From: Pontibacterium granulatum
GTDB lineage: Bacteria > Pseudomonadota > Gammaproteobacteria > Pseudomonadales > Balneatricaceae
Direction of reading: 5' to 3'
Length of the DNA: 64,000 nt
NCBI RefSeq assembly: GCF_029961155.1
Contig: NZ_JASBRH010000002.1
Span: 124,001 to 188,000 of the forward strand
Shown here: piece after piece, positions 45,593 to 55,173 of the stretch
How positions within the stretch are numbered: position 1 is the first letter of the stretch
Layout of the letters: each line of letters starts with the position of its first letter
Notes under the pieces: generated by a model
What the model was told of the DNA's origin: nothing
What the model saw: only the letters and a program-made list of their open reading frames with translations
Database searches by the model: none
Translations under genes and position numbers: made by a program

Positions 45593-48500
45593 ATGTCTAG
45601 CCCTAGGGACCTGAACATAGGTGTAAGCAAGAAGCCCTTTATTGCGTGGGTCGGCGTGATTGCGTCTGCTGTTCTGGTGATGTTTACCGCTGTTCTCTGG
45701 TTTAGCTTCAACCAGGCAGTGCATTCTCGCAATGTGTCAGCAGAACTTTACACCCGTATGGTGGAGGGCTCGGTCACCCGTACTATCGAATCCCTCGAGA
45801 TCAGCCTGATCTCCATCGTTGATGAGTTGGCGGATCAGGCTGGGCACAAGGCGCAACATAACGATGCGCAGGCACGCATCGAACAGATTCTGCGTTTTGC
45901 ACCCCATATCCGTCAGATCACTATTGTCAAAAACGATGAGATTTGGCTGGATTCTGCTGGCCGTATGCCAGGCCAGCTCAATATGGCGTTGATCGGTTGT
46001 GATACCGAGCAAAAGGGTAACTTTGATTCAGACCTGAAGATCGGCCTCCCTGTCTCCGGGCGCTTTCTACCGCTTATCGGCAATCCTGAGCCGGCCAGCA
46101 AGCGCCGCTTGATACCCTTTGGCCTCAACTACACCGATATCGAATCCGGCGACGAGTATAAGGTTATTGCCGCCCTGAATCCTGCCTACCTGAATAACTT
46201 CATTACCGAACTGGACCTGGGGATTAACGATAATCTCTACCTGCTGAATTTTGATGCCGATGCGTTGCTGATGCATGGTGAATATGACGACCATCGGGTG
46301 CAGGTGTCCTCGCTTCTGCAGAAACTGGTTACGCTGGGGCAGGATGAAATCGCGTTGGCGACCGATGCCGGCTATATCCCGGAGGCTTACACAACGGTTC
46401 GCTTGTCGGAGAAGTATTCACTGGCAGTGGCGCTGAATATCGATCACTACGATACCTTTGTGATGTGGCGTTCTGAAAACTCTGCACTGTTCTCTGGCCT
46501 GTTATTGGCCGCGGTGGTAATCCTGCTTTCCGCGGTCGGCTTGATCATCAGCTATCGTCGTTCCCTGGCGATGCGTGAGCAGGTGCATCTGCTGTCGGCA
46601 GCGATTCAGCAATCCTCCATTGCCACGGTGATTACCAATGAGCAGCGTGAGATCCAATACGTCAATGAGGCCTTCACCCGACTGTTCGGCTATAAACTCG
46701 GCGAGCTGATCGGCAAGACCCCCGCGGTTTTGCAGTCCGAGTTGACCGATGAATCGGTGTATGCGGCGCTGGAAGAGAAGTTGATCGACGCTAAGCCCTG
46801 GCAGGGGGAATTTATCAACCGGGATAAACAAGGTGACCTGATCACGGTAGAGTCTAACATCTTCCCGGTACAGCACTTACACGGGGAGGACATCCACTAC
46901 ATCTGTATGCTGAACGATATTCGTGAGCGTAAGGATGCTGAAGAGCATATCCGTCTGTTGTCGCGGGTGGTGGAACACTCACCAACGATTGTGGTGATTA
47001 CTGACCCGGATGGGCATATCGAATATGTAAACCCTAAGTTCGAAGAGGTGACCGGTTACAGCAAAGAGGAGGTGTTGGGTGAGAATCCGCGTATCCTTAA
47101 ATCCGGAGAGACAGAGCAGGAAGAGTACGAACACCTCTGGCAGGTAATCTCCAACGGTGGTGTCTGGGTGGGCGACCTGCACAATAAGCGTAAGGACGGT
47201 AGCTTGTACTGGGAGCGCGCCAACATCGGTTCAATCAAGGATGATAAGGGCGAGGTTATCCACTACGTGGCGATCAAGGAGATCATCACCCAACTGAAAG
47301 AGGACGAGAAACAGCTTCGTCTGGCTTCAGCCGTTTTTCAGACGGCAGCTGAAGCAATCATGGTTACCGATGCCGATAACAAGATCCAGATGGTGAACCC
47401 ATCCTTTGCCTCGATTACCGGCTACGAAGAAGCGGAGGTCTTGGGGCGGAAGCCAAGCATCCTGAAGTCCGGTAAACACGCTGCTCATTTCTACGAGAAC
47501 ATCCATAACGCATTGGCGGCCCGTGGGTTCTGGGAAGGAGAGATCTGGAACAAACGCAAAAACGGCGAAATCTATCCTAAGTGGCAGACAATCTCTGCGA
47601 TGCTGGATGCGGAAGGGCAGGTGGAAGGATATGTTTCGCTCTTTAACGACATCACCGAGCGTAAGAAGAACGAAGAGCTGATCCTGCAGCAGGCTAACTT
47701 CGATGCGTTGACTGGACTGCCAAACCGTAACCTGTTTGCTGACCGTTTGTCGCAGGCATTGAGCCGTGCCGGTCGACTGCAGCAACGTGGTGCACTGCTG
47801 TTTATCGACCTGGACCGCTTCAAGTTGGTGAACGATACCCTGGGCCATTCAGCGGGAGACCTGTTGCTGCAGGAAACCTCGGTACGTATCAAAGATTGCC
47901 TGCGCCGGAGTGATACTGCGGCTCGCCTGGGGGGGGATGAGTTTGCGATCATCATTCCGGAGATCCAGAAGCTGAGTGATGTGCAAGAGGTGGCGCATAA
48001 AATCCTGGATCGCCTGGCGCAGCCGTTTATGCTGGACGAACATGAGGCGTTTGTGTCCGGTAGCATCGGTATAACCATCTTTCCGGATGATGGCCGTGAG
48101 TCCGAGGTGTTGGTCCGTAACGCCGACAGCGCTATGTACAAGTCTAAGGAGCAAGGACGCAACACCTATCAGTTCTATACCGCCGAAATGAACGAAGCTG
48201 CGCTGCGTAAGCGTGAGCTGGAGAACGCACTGCACCAGGCACTTCGCAAACAGGAGTTTAGTCTGCTCTACCAGCCGATCTGGAATATATGTACTGGTAC
48301 CCTGGAGGCGGTCGAGGCTCTGATTCGCTGGCACCATCCGCAGCGGGGGCTGATCTCTCCAGCGGACTTTATTCCGGTCGCCGAAGAGGTGGGATTGATC
48401 ACCAATATAGGTGAATGGGTGTTGAACGAGGCCAGCCGTTTTGGCGTTGAGTTGTCTCAGCTGAGTGATGAACCGCCGAAAATCAGCGTTAACGTGTCCA

Positions 48501-48994
48501 GTCGCCAGATTCAGCGCGTGGATGTGGCAGAACTGACCCAACAGGTACTGCAGAGTAGCGGTTTGCCTGGTAGTCAGCTGATTGTCGAGATCACCGAAAG
48601 TATTCTGATCGAAGATGAACGCAATACCCATCAGCAGCTTGAGCGGCTGCGCGACATGGATGTGGAAATCGCCATTGACGACTTTGGTACCGGTTACTCC
48701 TCGCTGAGTTATCTGAAGAAGTACCCAATCACCCGCCTGAAGATCGACCGCTCTTTTGTGCAAGACGTCGGCAAGGATGTTGGGGATCATGCCCTGGTGA
48801 GCGGAATCATCTCGATGGCGGACTCACTCTCGTTGAAAGTGATCGCTGAAGGGGTGGAGACCCGTGAGCAGGTGGAGCTGATCCGTGAAATGGGTTGTTA
48901 CTCGATTCAGGGCTACTACTTCGACCGGCCGTTGCCGGCCGAAGCGCTGAAATCGTTGCTGATTGGCCAGAAGGCCGCGGAAACACTTTGTTAA
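45593..48994 (+). CDS. Membrane sensor with PAS domains, GGDEF and EAL (c-di-GMP turnover)
   Basis: Large sensor of 1133 residues. Two N-terminal membrane helices (about 17-40 and 295-320) flank a periplasmic sensing domain of about 250 residues, unassigned. Then come three PAS/PAC units (about 340-455, 460-575, 580-700), each with the VNPxFxxxTGY pattern. The GGDEF domain has an intact GGDEF at 780-784, and the EAL domain has an intact EAL at 908-910 with the DDFGTGYSSLSYLKKYP loop. Both enzymatic motifs are complete, so cyclase and phosphodiesterase activity are both possible. The ATG at 45593 is preferred over the TTG at 45587. Confidence 0.93.
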   Translation: MSSPRDLNIGVSKKPFIAWVGVIASAVLVMFTAVLWFSFNQAVHSRNVSAELYTRMVEGSVTRTIESLEISLISIVDELADQAGHKAQHNDAQARIEQILRFAPHIRQITIVKNDEIWLDSAGRMPGQLNMALIGCDTEQKGNFDSDLKIGLPVSGRFLPLIGNPEPASKRRLIPFGLNYTDIESGDEYKVIAALNPAYLNNFITELDLGINDNLYLLNFDADALLMHGEYDDHRVQVSSLLQKLVTLGQDEIALATDAGYIPEAYTTVRLSEKYSLAVALNIDHYDTFVMWRSENSALFSGLLLAAVVILLSAVGLIISYRRSLAMREQVHLLSAAIQQSSIATVITNEQREIQYVNEAFTRLFGYKLGELIGKTPAVLQSELTDESVYAALEEKLIDAKPWQGEFINRDKQGDLITVESNIFPVQHLHGEDIHYICMLNDIRERKDAEEHIRLLSRVVEHSPTIVVITDPDGHIEYVNPKFEEVTGYSKEEVLGENPRILKSGETEQEEYEHLWQVISNGGVWVGDLHNKRKDGSLYWERANIGSIKDDKGEVIHYVAIKEIITQLKEDEKQLRLASAVFQTAAEAIMVTDADNKIQMVNPSFASITGYEEAEVLGRKPSILKSGKHAAHFYENIHNALAARGFWEGEIWNKRKNGEIYPKWQTISAMLDAEGQVEGYVSLFNDITERKKNEELILQQANFDALTGLPNRNLFADRLSQALSRAGRLQQRGALLFIDLDRFKLVNDTLGHSAGDLLLQETSVRIKDCLRRSDTAARLGGDEFAIIIPEIQKLSDVQEVAHKILDRLAQPFMLDEHEAFVSGSIGITIFPDDGRESEVLVRNADSAMYKSKEQGRNTYQFYTAEMNEAALRKRELENALHQALRKQEFSLLYQPIWNICTGTLEAVEALIRWHHPQRGLISPADFIPVAEEVGLITNIGEWVLNEASRFGVELSQLSDEPPKISVNVSSRQIQRVDVAELTQQVLQSSGLPGSQLIVEITESILIEDERNTHQQLERLRDMDVEIAIDDFGTGYSSLSYLKKYPITRLKIDRSFVQDVGKDVGDHALVSGIISMADSLSLKVIAEGVETREQVELIREMGCYSIQGYYFDRPLPAEALKSLLIGQKAAETLC

Positions 48995-49137
48995 AGGTGT
49001 ATTGAGAAGCTGATTGCAACAGAGTGTTCGTTAACCTATTAAGCAGTTCTTTGGTATAGTCCTCTTTAACTTGGGCGCCGAACCGGTGCCCGTTATCTAT
49101 TTCGTCATTCCTGGCGGCTTTTTCTATACGTTTCTGA

Positions 49138-50529
49138 ATGTCTGACTACTACACACAAAACCCGGCTGCCCGTTGGCTGGCACTGGCCAGTATCTGTATT
49201 GCCACGTTTCTGGTCCCGCTCTCGATGTCGGCGATCAATATTGCCCTGCCAGCCATTGCTGATGAGCTTCAGGCAGATGCGGTGCTGCTCAGCTGGGTGC
49301 CGACCTCCAACCTGCTCGGCAGCATGATGCTGATGCTGCCCGCCGCGCGCGTGGCGGACATTGTTGGACGCAAGAAGGTGTATATCGTCGGAGTGCTGAT
49401 GTTCTGCCTGACCTCTTTGATGGTGATCTGGATTGAGAGCATCGAGTGGTTGCTGGTGTCCCGTTTCCTGCAGGGCCTGGCCAGTGCGATGGTGTTTGGT
49501 ACCGGTATGGCGATCGTGACGTCGGTGTTCGCCGACGGTAAACGGGGTACCGCACTGGGATTGACCGCCACATCTGTGTATCTGGGCCTGACCTGTGGCC
49601 CAATGATTGGTGGCTGGTTAACCGAGGTACTGGGCTGGCGTTCGGTGTTCTGGGCGCCGGTGCCGTTTGCCCTGACCTCGGTGTTAGTGGTGATCCTGAA
49701 CGTAAAAGGGGACTACAAAGCCGAAGGCAAGCAGAAGCTCGACTGGATCGGCAGTGCACTGTTTGCGCTGTGGATCAGTGCGTTTTTCTTTGGCCTGTCC
49801 GGCGTGCCAGATACGGGCTACATCATCTGTCTGCTGCTTGGTGTGGGGCTGTTCTTCCTGTTTCTGCGTCAGCAGGGGAGTGCGGAATATCCGCTCGTTC
49901 GGTTGAAAGTACTGGCTAACAATAAAGTGTTTAGTCGCTCGATGATCTCCAGCGTCTTTATGTACGGCGCACACTATCCGGTGTTGTTCCTGATGAGTCT
50001 GTATCTGCAGTACCTGAAGGGGATGTCTCCGAGCGAGTCGGGGCAGCTTATCCTGCTGCAGGCGCTGGTGATGGCCTGTCTTGCACCCTTTGCCGGGCGT
50101 CTGTCTGATCAGTTTGAGCCACGTATCATCGCTACCACCGGCTGTCTGATTTATGGCAGCGGCTTTGCCATGTTGCTGTGGATTGATGCCAGCAGTTCAC
50201 AGGCTTATATCGCGGCAGCCTTGCTGGCGCTGGGAATGGGCTTTGGGCTGTTTTCCACGCCGAATAACAACGCCGCGATGGGGGCAGTGCCGCCGGATCG
50301 TCTCAGTATCGGGTCCGCGTTGATGAACCTGTCACGTACCATGGGCAATATGTTCAGTATGACGCTGGTGGTGTTACTGGTGAACCTGGTGATGGGAGAG
50401 GCTGAGATCACATCGCAGCAATATCCTGATCTATTGCGAGTGATCAAGGTGGCCTTTGCGCTGGCGTTTGCGTATACCCTGGTCGCGGCTTACGCATCAT
50501 TTTCCCGCGGCAACGTGCGCAACACGTAA
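49138..50529 (+). CDS. MFS drug/solute efflux transporter (DHA2/EmrB-QacA type)
   Basis: Major facilitator of 463 residues with about 14 helices. The first helices carry CIATFLVPLSMSAINIALPAIADEL and WVPTSNLLGSMMLMLPAARVADIVGRKKVYI, including the family motif A. The antiporter motif C region is LGLTATSVYLGLTCGPMIGGWL. There is no adjacent membrane-fusion protein gene or regulator. It probably exports hydrophobic compounds or a metabolite in exchange for protons. The substrate cannot be inferred. Confidence 0.92.
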   Translation: MSDYYTQNPAARWLALASICIATFLVPLSMSAINIALPAIADELQADAVLLSWVPTSNLLGSMMLMLPAARVADIVGRKKVYIVGVLMFCLTSLMVIWIESIEWLLVSRFLQGLASAMVFGTGMAIVTSVFADGKRGTALGLTATSVYLGLTCGPMIGGWLTEVLGWRSVFWAPVPFALTSVLVVILNVKGDYKAEGKQKLDWIGSALFALWISAFFFGLSGVPDTGYIICLLLGVGLFFLFLRQQGSAEYPLVRLKVLANNKVFSRSMISSVFMYGAHYPVLFLMSLYLQYLKGMSPSESGQLILLQALVMACLAPFAGRLSDQFEPRIIATTGCLIYGSGFAMLLWIDASSSQAYIAAALLALGMGFGLFSTPNNNAAMGAVPPDRLSIGSALMNLSRTMGNMFSMTLVVLLVNLVMGEAEITSQQYPDLLRVIKVAFALAFAYTLVAAYASFSRGNVRNT

Positions 50530-50608
50530 ATAGGCACAATATACGGCGACTACCGGTTCGGGCTAATATAGAGAGCAGTATTAGCCTTGATCGAGTAGTG
50601 CTGCCTTC

Positions 50609-51949
50609 ATGTCCCGAAAGCAAGATCTGACACCTCCAACCCACATCGACACCGATGATGCCTGGGTCAGCGTAATCCAGAAGATGGATGAAGCGTACGC
50701 TGAGCTGGTGCATTCACAGGTTGAAGTGGAGGAGAAAAACGCCGAACTGGAAGAGGCACGCAGCTTTTTCCACAGCATCCAGAGTTCGATGAGTGACGTG
50801 CTGATTGTCTGTGATCAGAACGGTGTGATCGAAGGGGTGAATAAAGCGCTGGAGGTGCTGACCGGACGCCGCGAAGCGGAGCTGATCGGCACCCGTTTTA
50901 CCGATCTGGTGGTGAAAAGGTACCACGCCAAGATCAACACCTTCATGGGACAGCTGCGCATTCAGCCGGTACGGGACTGCGAAGTCGAACTGATCGGCCG
51001 TGAGGGTGAAGTCCCACTTTCCATGAACTGCTCCCCCCGTAACAACCACCGGGGGCGCCTGATTGGCATGGTGATGCTGGGGCGACCGTTGGGGGAGCTG
51101 CAGAAAGCCTACAAGGAACTTAACGCTGCTCATGCCGAGCTGAAACTGGCCCAGGAACGCCTGGTGCAGTCGGAAAAGATGGCCTCACTGGGGCGCCTGG
51201 TGGCGGGTGTGGCCCATGAGCTGAACAACCCGATCAGTTTCGTCTACGGCAATATGCATGCCCTGCAGCGCTACACTGACCGCCTCTGTACTTACTTCGA
51301 TGCGATCAACGAGGGCAACAGCCGCGAACAGCTACGCGCAATGCGCGAGAAACTGCGTCTCGACAAAGCGATCCGTGATCTCAATTCGTTGGTGGAAGGC
51401 ACCATGGAGGGGGCGGATCGGGTCAAAGAGATCGTCAACGACCTGCGCCAGTTCTCCTCCACGCAGGAGTCAGAGAAGGCACAGTTTGATCTCTCCCACG
51501 TGATCAAGACCGCGCTGCACTGGATCATCAAAGAGAGCAAAACACCGATCGATCTGGTGGATAATGTACCGGATGACCTCACCGCGTTTGGCCACTCCGG
51601 CCAGATCCATCAGGTGGTGGTTAACCTGATCCAGAATGCGGTGGATGCAATGGAGGGCTGTGATCACAAGCGCCTTGAGCTAAGTACCCATCAGCGTGAT
51701 GGCCGGGTAATCTTCGAAGTGCATGATAGCGGTAGCGGTATTCCCGAGGACTTTCTTTCCCGCCTGTTTGATCCGTTCTTTACCACCAAGCCCGTGGGGC
51801 AGGGTACGGGGCTGGGGCTCTCGATCAGCTACGGCATTGTGTCCGAACACGGTGGTGAGCTGGAGATTCTGAATCATCCCGAAGGTGGTGCTCTTGCACG
51901 CCTCACCTTGCTGGCCGAAGAAGACCTGGCGGAGGCCGATCATGCCTAA
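50609..51949 (+). CDS. hoxJ: HoxJ/HupT-type PAS sensor histidine kinase
   Basis: Soluble histidine kinase of 446 residues. A short N-terminal coiled coil is followed by a PAS domain (about 50-165; [28 protein letters not shown]), then the phosphorylated His203 in [16 protein letters not shown], and a C-terminal ATPase domain ([30 protein letters not shown]). No membrane helix is seen. HoxJ/HupT kinases receive the signal from the regulatory hydrogenase HoxBC/HupUV. Here the stop overlaps the hoxB start by eight bases, which strongly supports that role. The NtrC-like partner HoxA/HupR is absent from the window. Confidence 0.87.
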   Translation: MSRKQDLTPPTHIDTDDAWVSVIQKMDEAYAELVHSQVEVEEKNAELEEARSFFHSIQSSMSDVLIVCDQNGVIEGVNKALEVLTGRREAELIGTRFTDLVVKRYHAKINTFMGQLRIQPVRDCEVELIGREGEVPLSMNCSPRNNHRGRLIGMVMLGRPLGELQKAYKELNAAHAELKLAQERLVQSEKMASLGRLVAGVAHELNNPISFVYGNMHALQRYTDRLCTYFDAINEGNSREQLRAMREKLRLDKAIRDLNSLVEGTMEGADRVKEIVNDLRQFSSTQESEKAQFDLSHVIKTALHWIIKESKTPIDLVDNVPDDLTAFGHSGQIHQVVVNLIQNAVDAMEGCDHKRLELSTHQRDGRVIFEVHDSGSGIPEDFLSRLFDPFFTTKPVGQGTGLGLSISYGIVSEHGGELEILNHPEGGALARLTLLAEEDLAEADHA

Positions 51950-52937
51950 TCTGCTCTGGTTGCAGTCCGGCGGTTGCGGGGGCTGTTCCATGTCTCTGCT
52001 CAATGCTGAATCCCCTGATTTGATGACTTTGCTGGACGCCGCAGGGATTGAGCTGCTCTGGCATCCCTCCCTGAGTGAACAAACCGGGCGAGAAGTGGTG
52101 CAGTTGTTGGAGGCGATTGTCAGAGGTGAACAGCCGCTGGATCTGCTCTGTATTGAAGGTTCGATGATGATGGGGCCGCAGGGTACGGGGCGTTTTCATA
52201 TGCTCGGCGGCACCGGCAAGGCGATGATCGAGTGGGTGCGTGAACTTTCTGCAAAAGCAAAATACACCCTGGCTGTAGGCTCCTGTGCGGCCTACGGGGG
52301 CATAACCGCAGCAGGCAACAACCACACCGATGCAACCGGGTTGCAGTTTGACGGTGAACTACCCGGCGGTTTGCTGGGGGATGACTATCTGTCCGACAAC
52401 GGCTTTCGGGTAGTGAATATCGCCGGTTGTCCAACCCATCCTGACTGGGTGACCGAAACACTGGTCAGCATCGCTTTGGGTGAACACAGCGAAGAGAACT
52501 TGGATGCATTGGGACGCCCGCGTATGTATGCGGACCAACTGGTGCACCACGGCTGTAGCCGCAACGAATACTACGAATACAAAGCCAGCGCCACCGCGCC
52601 GGGTGAGCGTGGTTGTATGATGGAGAACATGGGCTGTCTGGGTACCCAGGCCCATGCTGATTGCAATATTCGTGACTGGAACGGCCACGGCTCGTGTACC
52701 AGCGGAGGCTATGCCTGTATCAACTGCACGGCACCGGAGTTTGAAGAACCCGGCCACAGTTTCGGTAAAACACCCAAGATCGCCGGTATCCCGGTGGGCC
52801 TGCCGACCGATATGCCCAAGGCTTGGTTTGTGGCATTGGCCTCGCTTTCAAAAGCCGCTACACCCGCTCGCCTGAAGGAGAACGCCACCTCCGAGCAGTT
52901 GATCTATCCCCCTACCATCCACAAGCGCAAAGGCTAA
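51942..52937 (+). CDS. hoxB: Regulatory (H2-sensing) [NiFe] hydrogenase small subunit
   Basis: Iron-sulfur subunit of a group 2b sensor hydrogenase (HoxB/HupU). The 331-residue protein starts directly with the cluster-binding LWLQSGGCGGCSMSLL (Cys12, Cys15) and has no twin-arginine signal peptide, which separates it from exported uptake hydrogenases. Other ligand regions are GSCAAYGGI, AGCPTHPDW, the HHGCSRNEYYEYK segment, MENMGCLGTQAHADCNIRDWN and GYACINCTAPEF, enough Cys and His for three clusters. The ATG at 51942 has GGAGG upstream, within the kinase gene. Confidence 0.92.
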   Translation: MPNLLWLQSGGCGGCSMSLLNAESPDLMTLLDAAGIELLWHPSLSEQTGREVVQLLEAIVRGEQPLDLLCIEGSMMMGPQGTGRFHMLGGTGKAMIEWVRELSAKAKYTLAVGSCAAYGGITAAGNNHTDATGLQFDGELPGGLLGDDYLSDNGFRVVNIAGCPTHPDWVTETLVSIALGEHSEENLDALGRPRMYADQLVHHGCSRNEYYEYKASATAPGERGCMMENMGCLGTQAHADCNIRDWNGHGSCTSGGYACINCTAPEFEEPGHSFGKTPKIAGIPVGLPTDMPKAWFVALASLSKAATPARLKENATSEQLIYPPTIHKRKG

Positions 52938-52955
52938 GCAGGGAAGGACAGAAGT

Positions 52956-54407
52956 ATGAGTCGTATTTTGGTTGGTCCCTTCAACCGTGTGGAAGGGGAC
53001 CTGGAAGTCACACTGGATATCGATGGTAATCAGGTGCGCAGCGCGCGAGTAAATTCGCCGCTGTACCGCGGTTTCGAGCAGATCATGCTCGGTCACGATC
53101 CGATGGATGCGCTGGTCTATACGCCACGTATCTGTGGGATCTGCTCAGTGAGCCAGTCGGTTGCCTGTGCCCAGGCCCTTGCCAATCTGATGCAGCTGGA
53201 GATGCCTGAGAACGGCCAGCACTGTACCAATCTGGTCCTAGCCAACGAGAACATGACCGACCTGCTAACCCACTTCTACCTGTTCTTTATGCCTGACTTC
53301 GCTCGCCCGGTGTATGCCGGTGAAGACTGGTTTGAAAAAGTTGAGCAACGCTTTAAGGCCACCAAGGGGGATGCCGGCCGCGTCATGCTGCCCGCCCGTG
53401 CTGAATTCCTACACCTGATGGGGCTGTTGGCAGGTAAGTGGCCACACACTCTCAGTCTTCAGCCCGGTGGTACCACCAAGCCGGTTGAACCGCAGGAACG
53501 TATCCGCCTGCTTACAATTATCGCAGCTTTCCGCCGTTTTCTGGAGACGGAGCTGTTTGGCGATGACCTAAACGTAATCGCCAGCCTGAAAACCGTAGTG
53601 GAGCTGGAACAGTGGCGCCAACAAAAGCCTTGGTACAGCAGCGATTTCCGTACCTTTCTGCACCTGAACGAATCACTGGAACTGCATAAGCTGGGAAGGG
53701 CTTCCGACCAATTTCTCAGTTACGGTACCTACCCTCAGGGAGGGCAGAGAGTCTTTAAATCCGGCATCTACATGGGAGGTGAACGCTTACCTCTCAACAG
53801 TGCAGACATCACCGAAGACGTATCTCATACCTGGATGGAGAACGGTGACCCACCCCGTCACCCATCCCAGGGTAAAACCATTCCGTCCTTGGAAAATAAA
53901 GAGGGTTACAGTTGGTGTAAGTCGCCTCGCCTGAATCATCAGGTCGTTGAAGTGGGTGCGTTGGCTCGTCAACTCATCAACGGCCATCCACTGGCACAGG
54001 ACCTTGTTACGCAGCAGGGCGGTAACGTCCACAGCCGCATTGTTGCCCGTCTGCTGGAACTGGCGATCATCGTGCCTCAGATGCAGGAGTGGGTAAAAGC
54101 GATCGATCCGAAAGCCCCATTCTGCAATAACGCTGAACTGCCCAATAGCGGTTCAGCCTTCGGCATGATCGAAGCGGCACGGGGTTCGCTTGGTCACTGG
54201 CTGGAAGTAAAGAAAGGCAAGATCCACAACTACCAGATCATCGCCCCAACCACCTGGAATTTTTCACCGCGTGATCAGCAAGCGGTACCGGGAGCTTTGG
54301 AACAGGCACTGGAAGGCACGCCGGTCAGGGAAGGGGAGAGTGAACCGGTCGCGGTTCAGCATGTAGTGCGGTCATTTGATCCGTGCATGGCCTGCACGGT
54401 GCATTGA
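52956..54407 (+). CDS. hoxC: Regulatory (H2-sensing) [NiFe] hydrogenase large subunit
   Basis: Catalytic/sensing subunit (HoxC/HupV), 483 residues. The Ni-Fe ligands are Cys60 and Cys63 (RICGIC) and Cys477 and Cys480 (DPCMACTVH). The protein ends exactly at the His of that motif, so it lacks the C-terminal extension that energy-conserving hydrogenases lose during maturation; this is the hallmark of sensor hydrogenases. It binds H2 and signals to the adjacent kinase. HypA-F maturation proteins are still needed and must be encoded elsewhere. It begins 18 bases after hoxB. Confidence 0.93.
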   Translation: MSRILVGPFNRVEGDLEVTLDIDGNQVRSARVNSPLYRGFEQIMLGHDPMDALVYTPRICGICSVSQSVACAQALANLMQLEMPENGQHCTNLVLANENMTDLLTHFYLFFMPDFARPVYAGEDWFEKVEQRFKATKGDAGRVMLPARAEFLHLMGLLAGKWPHTLSLQPGGTTKPVEPQERIRLLTIIAAFRRFLETELFGDDLNVIASLKTVVELEQWRQQKPWYSSDFRTFLHLNESLELHKLGRASDQFLSYGTYPQGGQRVFKSGIYMGGERLPLNSADITEDVSHTWMENGDPPRHPSQGKTIPSLENKEGYSWCKSPRLNHQVVEVGALARQLINGHPLAQDLVTQQGGNVHSRIVARLLELAIIVPQMQEWVKAIDPKAPFCNNAELPNSGSAFGMIEAARGSLGHWLEVKKGKIHNYQIIAPTTWNFSPRDQQAVPGALEQALEGTPVREGESEPVAVQHVVRSFDPCMACTVH

Positions 54408-54442
54408 TCGAAAGCTCCAGGCTGAAATTTAGCTTTCGATCA
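54405..54442. terminator. Perfect 12-bp inverted repeat at the hoxC stop codon
   Basis: TGATCGAAAGCT starts at the stop codon itself and pairs with AGCTTTCGATCA across 14 bases. There is no T-run, so it may protect the 3' end or end transcription together with Rho. Confidence 0.5.
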
Positions 54443-54467
54443 GTGAGATTGAAGGCAAGAATGGGAG

Positions 54468-54722
54468 TTAGATCCCACACCCTCCACCTGAACAACCGCC
54501 GCCTGTCATGCACGGCGGTAGGTTCTGACTTTTCAAAGGATTGCTTTTCACCACACCACCGGTTGTCAGCAGTTTGGTGATAGGGCTATCCAGTGGCGTA
54601 TCACCAGGCTCCATTCCGGTTACGTCGCACAGGTCCTGCCAATTAGACAGCTTAATTGCCATCGGGTGGCGGGCTTCATAGACGTTACCTGTCAGTTCAC
54701 AACGGTAATCGTAAGTTGGCAT
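54468..54722 (-). CDS. Small FmdB-like protein with degenerate zinc ribbon
   Basis: An 84-residue protein with the FmdB-type start MPTYDYRCELTG, but the usual two CxxC knuckles are not kept: only single Cys appear at 8, 32 and 71, followed by CSGGGC near the end (GGGCSGGGCGI). It may therefore bind metal differently or not at all. A GGAG ribosome site precedes the ATG. It is convergent with hoxC. FmdB proteins are proposed transcriptional regulators, but the true role is unknown. Its position beside the hydrogen sensor may or may not matter. Confidence 0.75.
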   Translation of the reverse strand: MPTYDYRCELTGNVYEARHPMAIKLSNWQDLCDVTGMEPGDTPLDSPITKLLTTGGVVKSNPLKSQNLPPCMTGGGCSGGGCGI

Positions 54723-55173
54723 TTAGTTCTCCAGATCTCATTCGTCCCTGATAGTGGGGGTGCCACGCGTAGCGATCGATTATACACGGGAATCTTCATC
54801 TCAGTAGAAGGAGATGAATGATTCTGGTTCTTGTTAATACAGCCTTTACTTGCGATATCCCGATGGCAGACGGTTGTGTTTTGCATACTGCTTAAGACGT
54901 GCCTTCAAAGAGGGGGGGAGTTGATGCGTGTGGTAAGCGTTTAATTTTGTTTGAATTACAACTTTGGGTTGGGCTGATTCAACAGAGGTTTTCGCGTATC
55001 ATCAGCCCTTTAATTATTGCAGTTGTAACAGGTTTTCGTGATCTGTTGTTTATTGTAGTTCTTGCGACTGCCAGATAAAACGTACTCGTATTCTTGTTTA
55101 AATTTTCGATTCTAAACGGAGTGGTTATTTGTACGTGCGTAGCGTTTAACTCGTGTTGTTTGCTAGGGATACT
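54723..55173. other. 451-base intergenic region
   Basis: Divergent promoter region between the FmdB-like and TonB-receptor genes. It holds an 8-bp inverted repeat (TTCATCTC/GAGATGAA, 54795-54818) and, read on the minus strand, a TATAAT hexamer (54780-54785) suited to the FmdB-like gene. No clear Fur box or coding sequence was seen. The DNA is more AT-rich than its surroundings. Confidence 0.4.

Noticed and set aside
50530-50608. Sigma-54 promoter before the hydrogen-sensor kinase
   Set aside because: No GG-N10-GC arrangement with the right flanks was found in the 79 bases.
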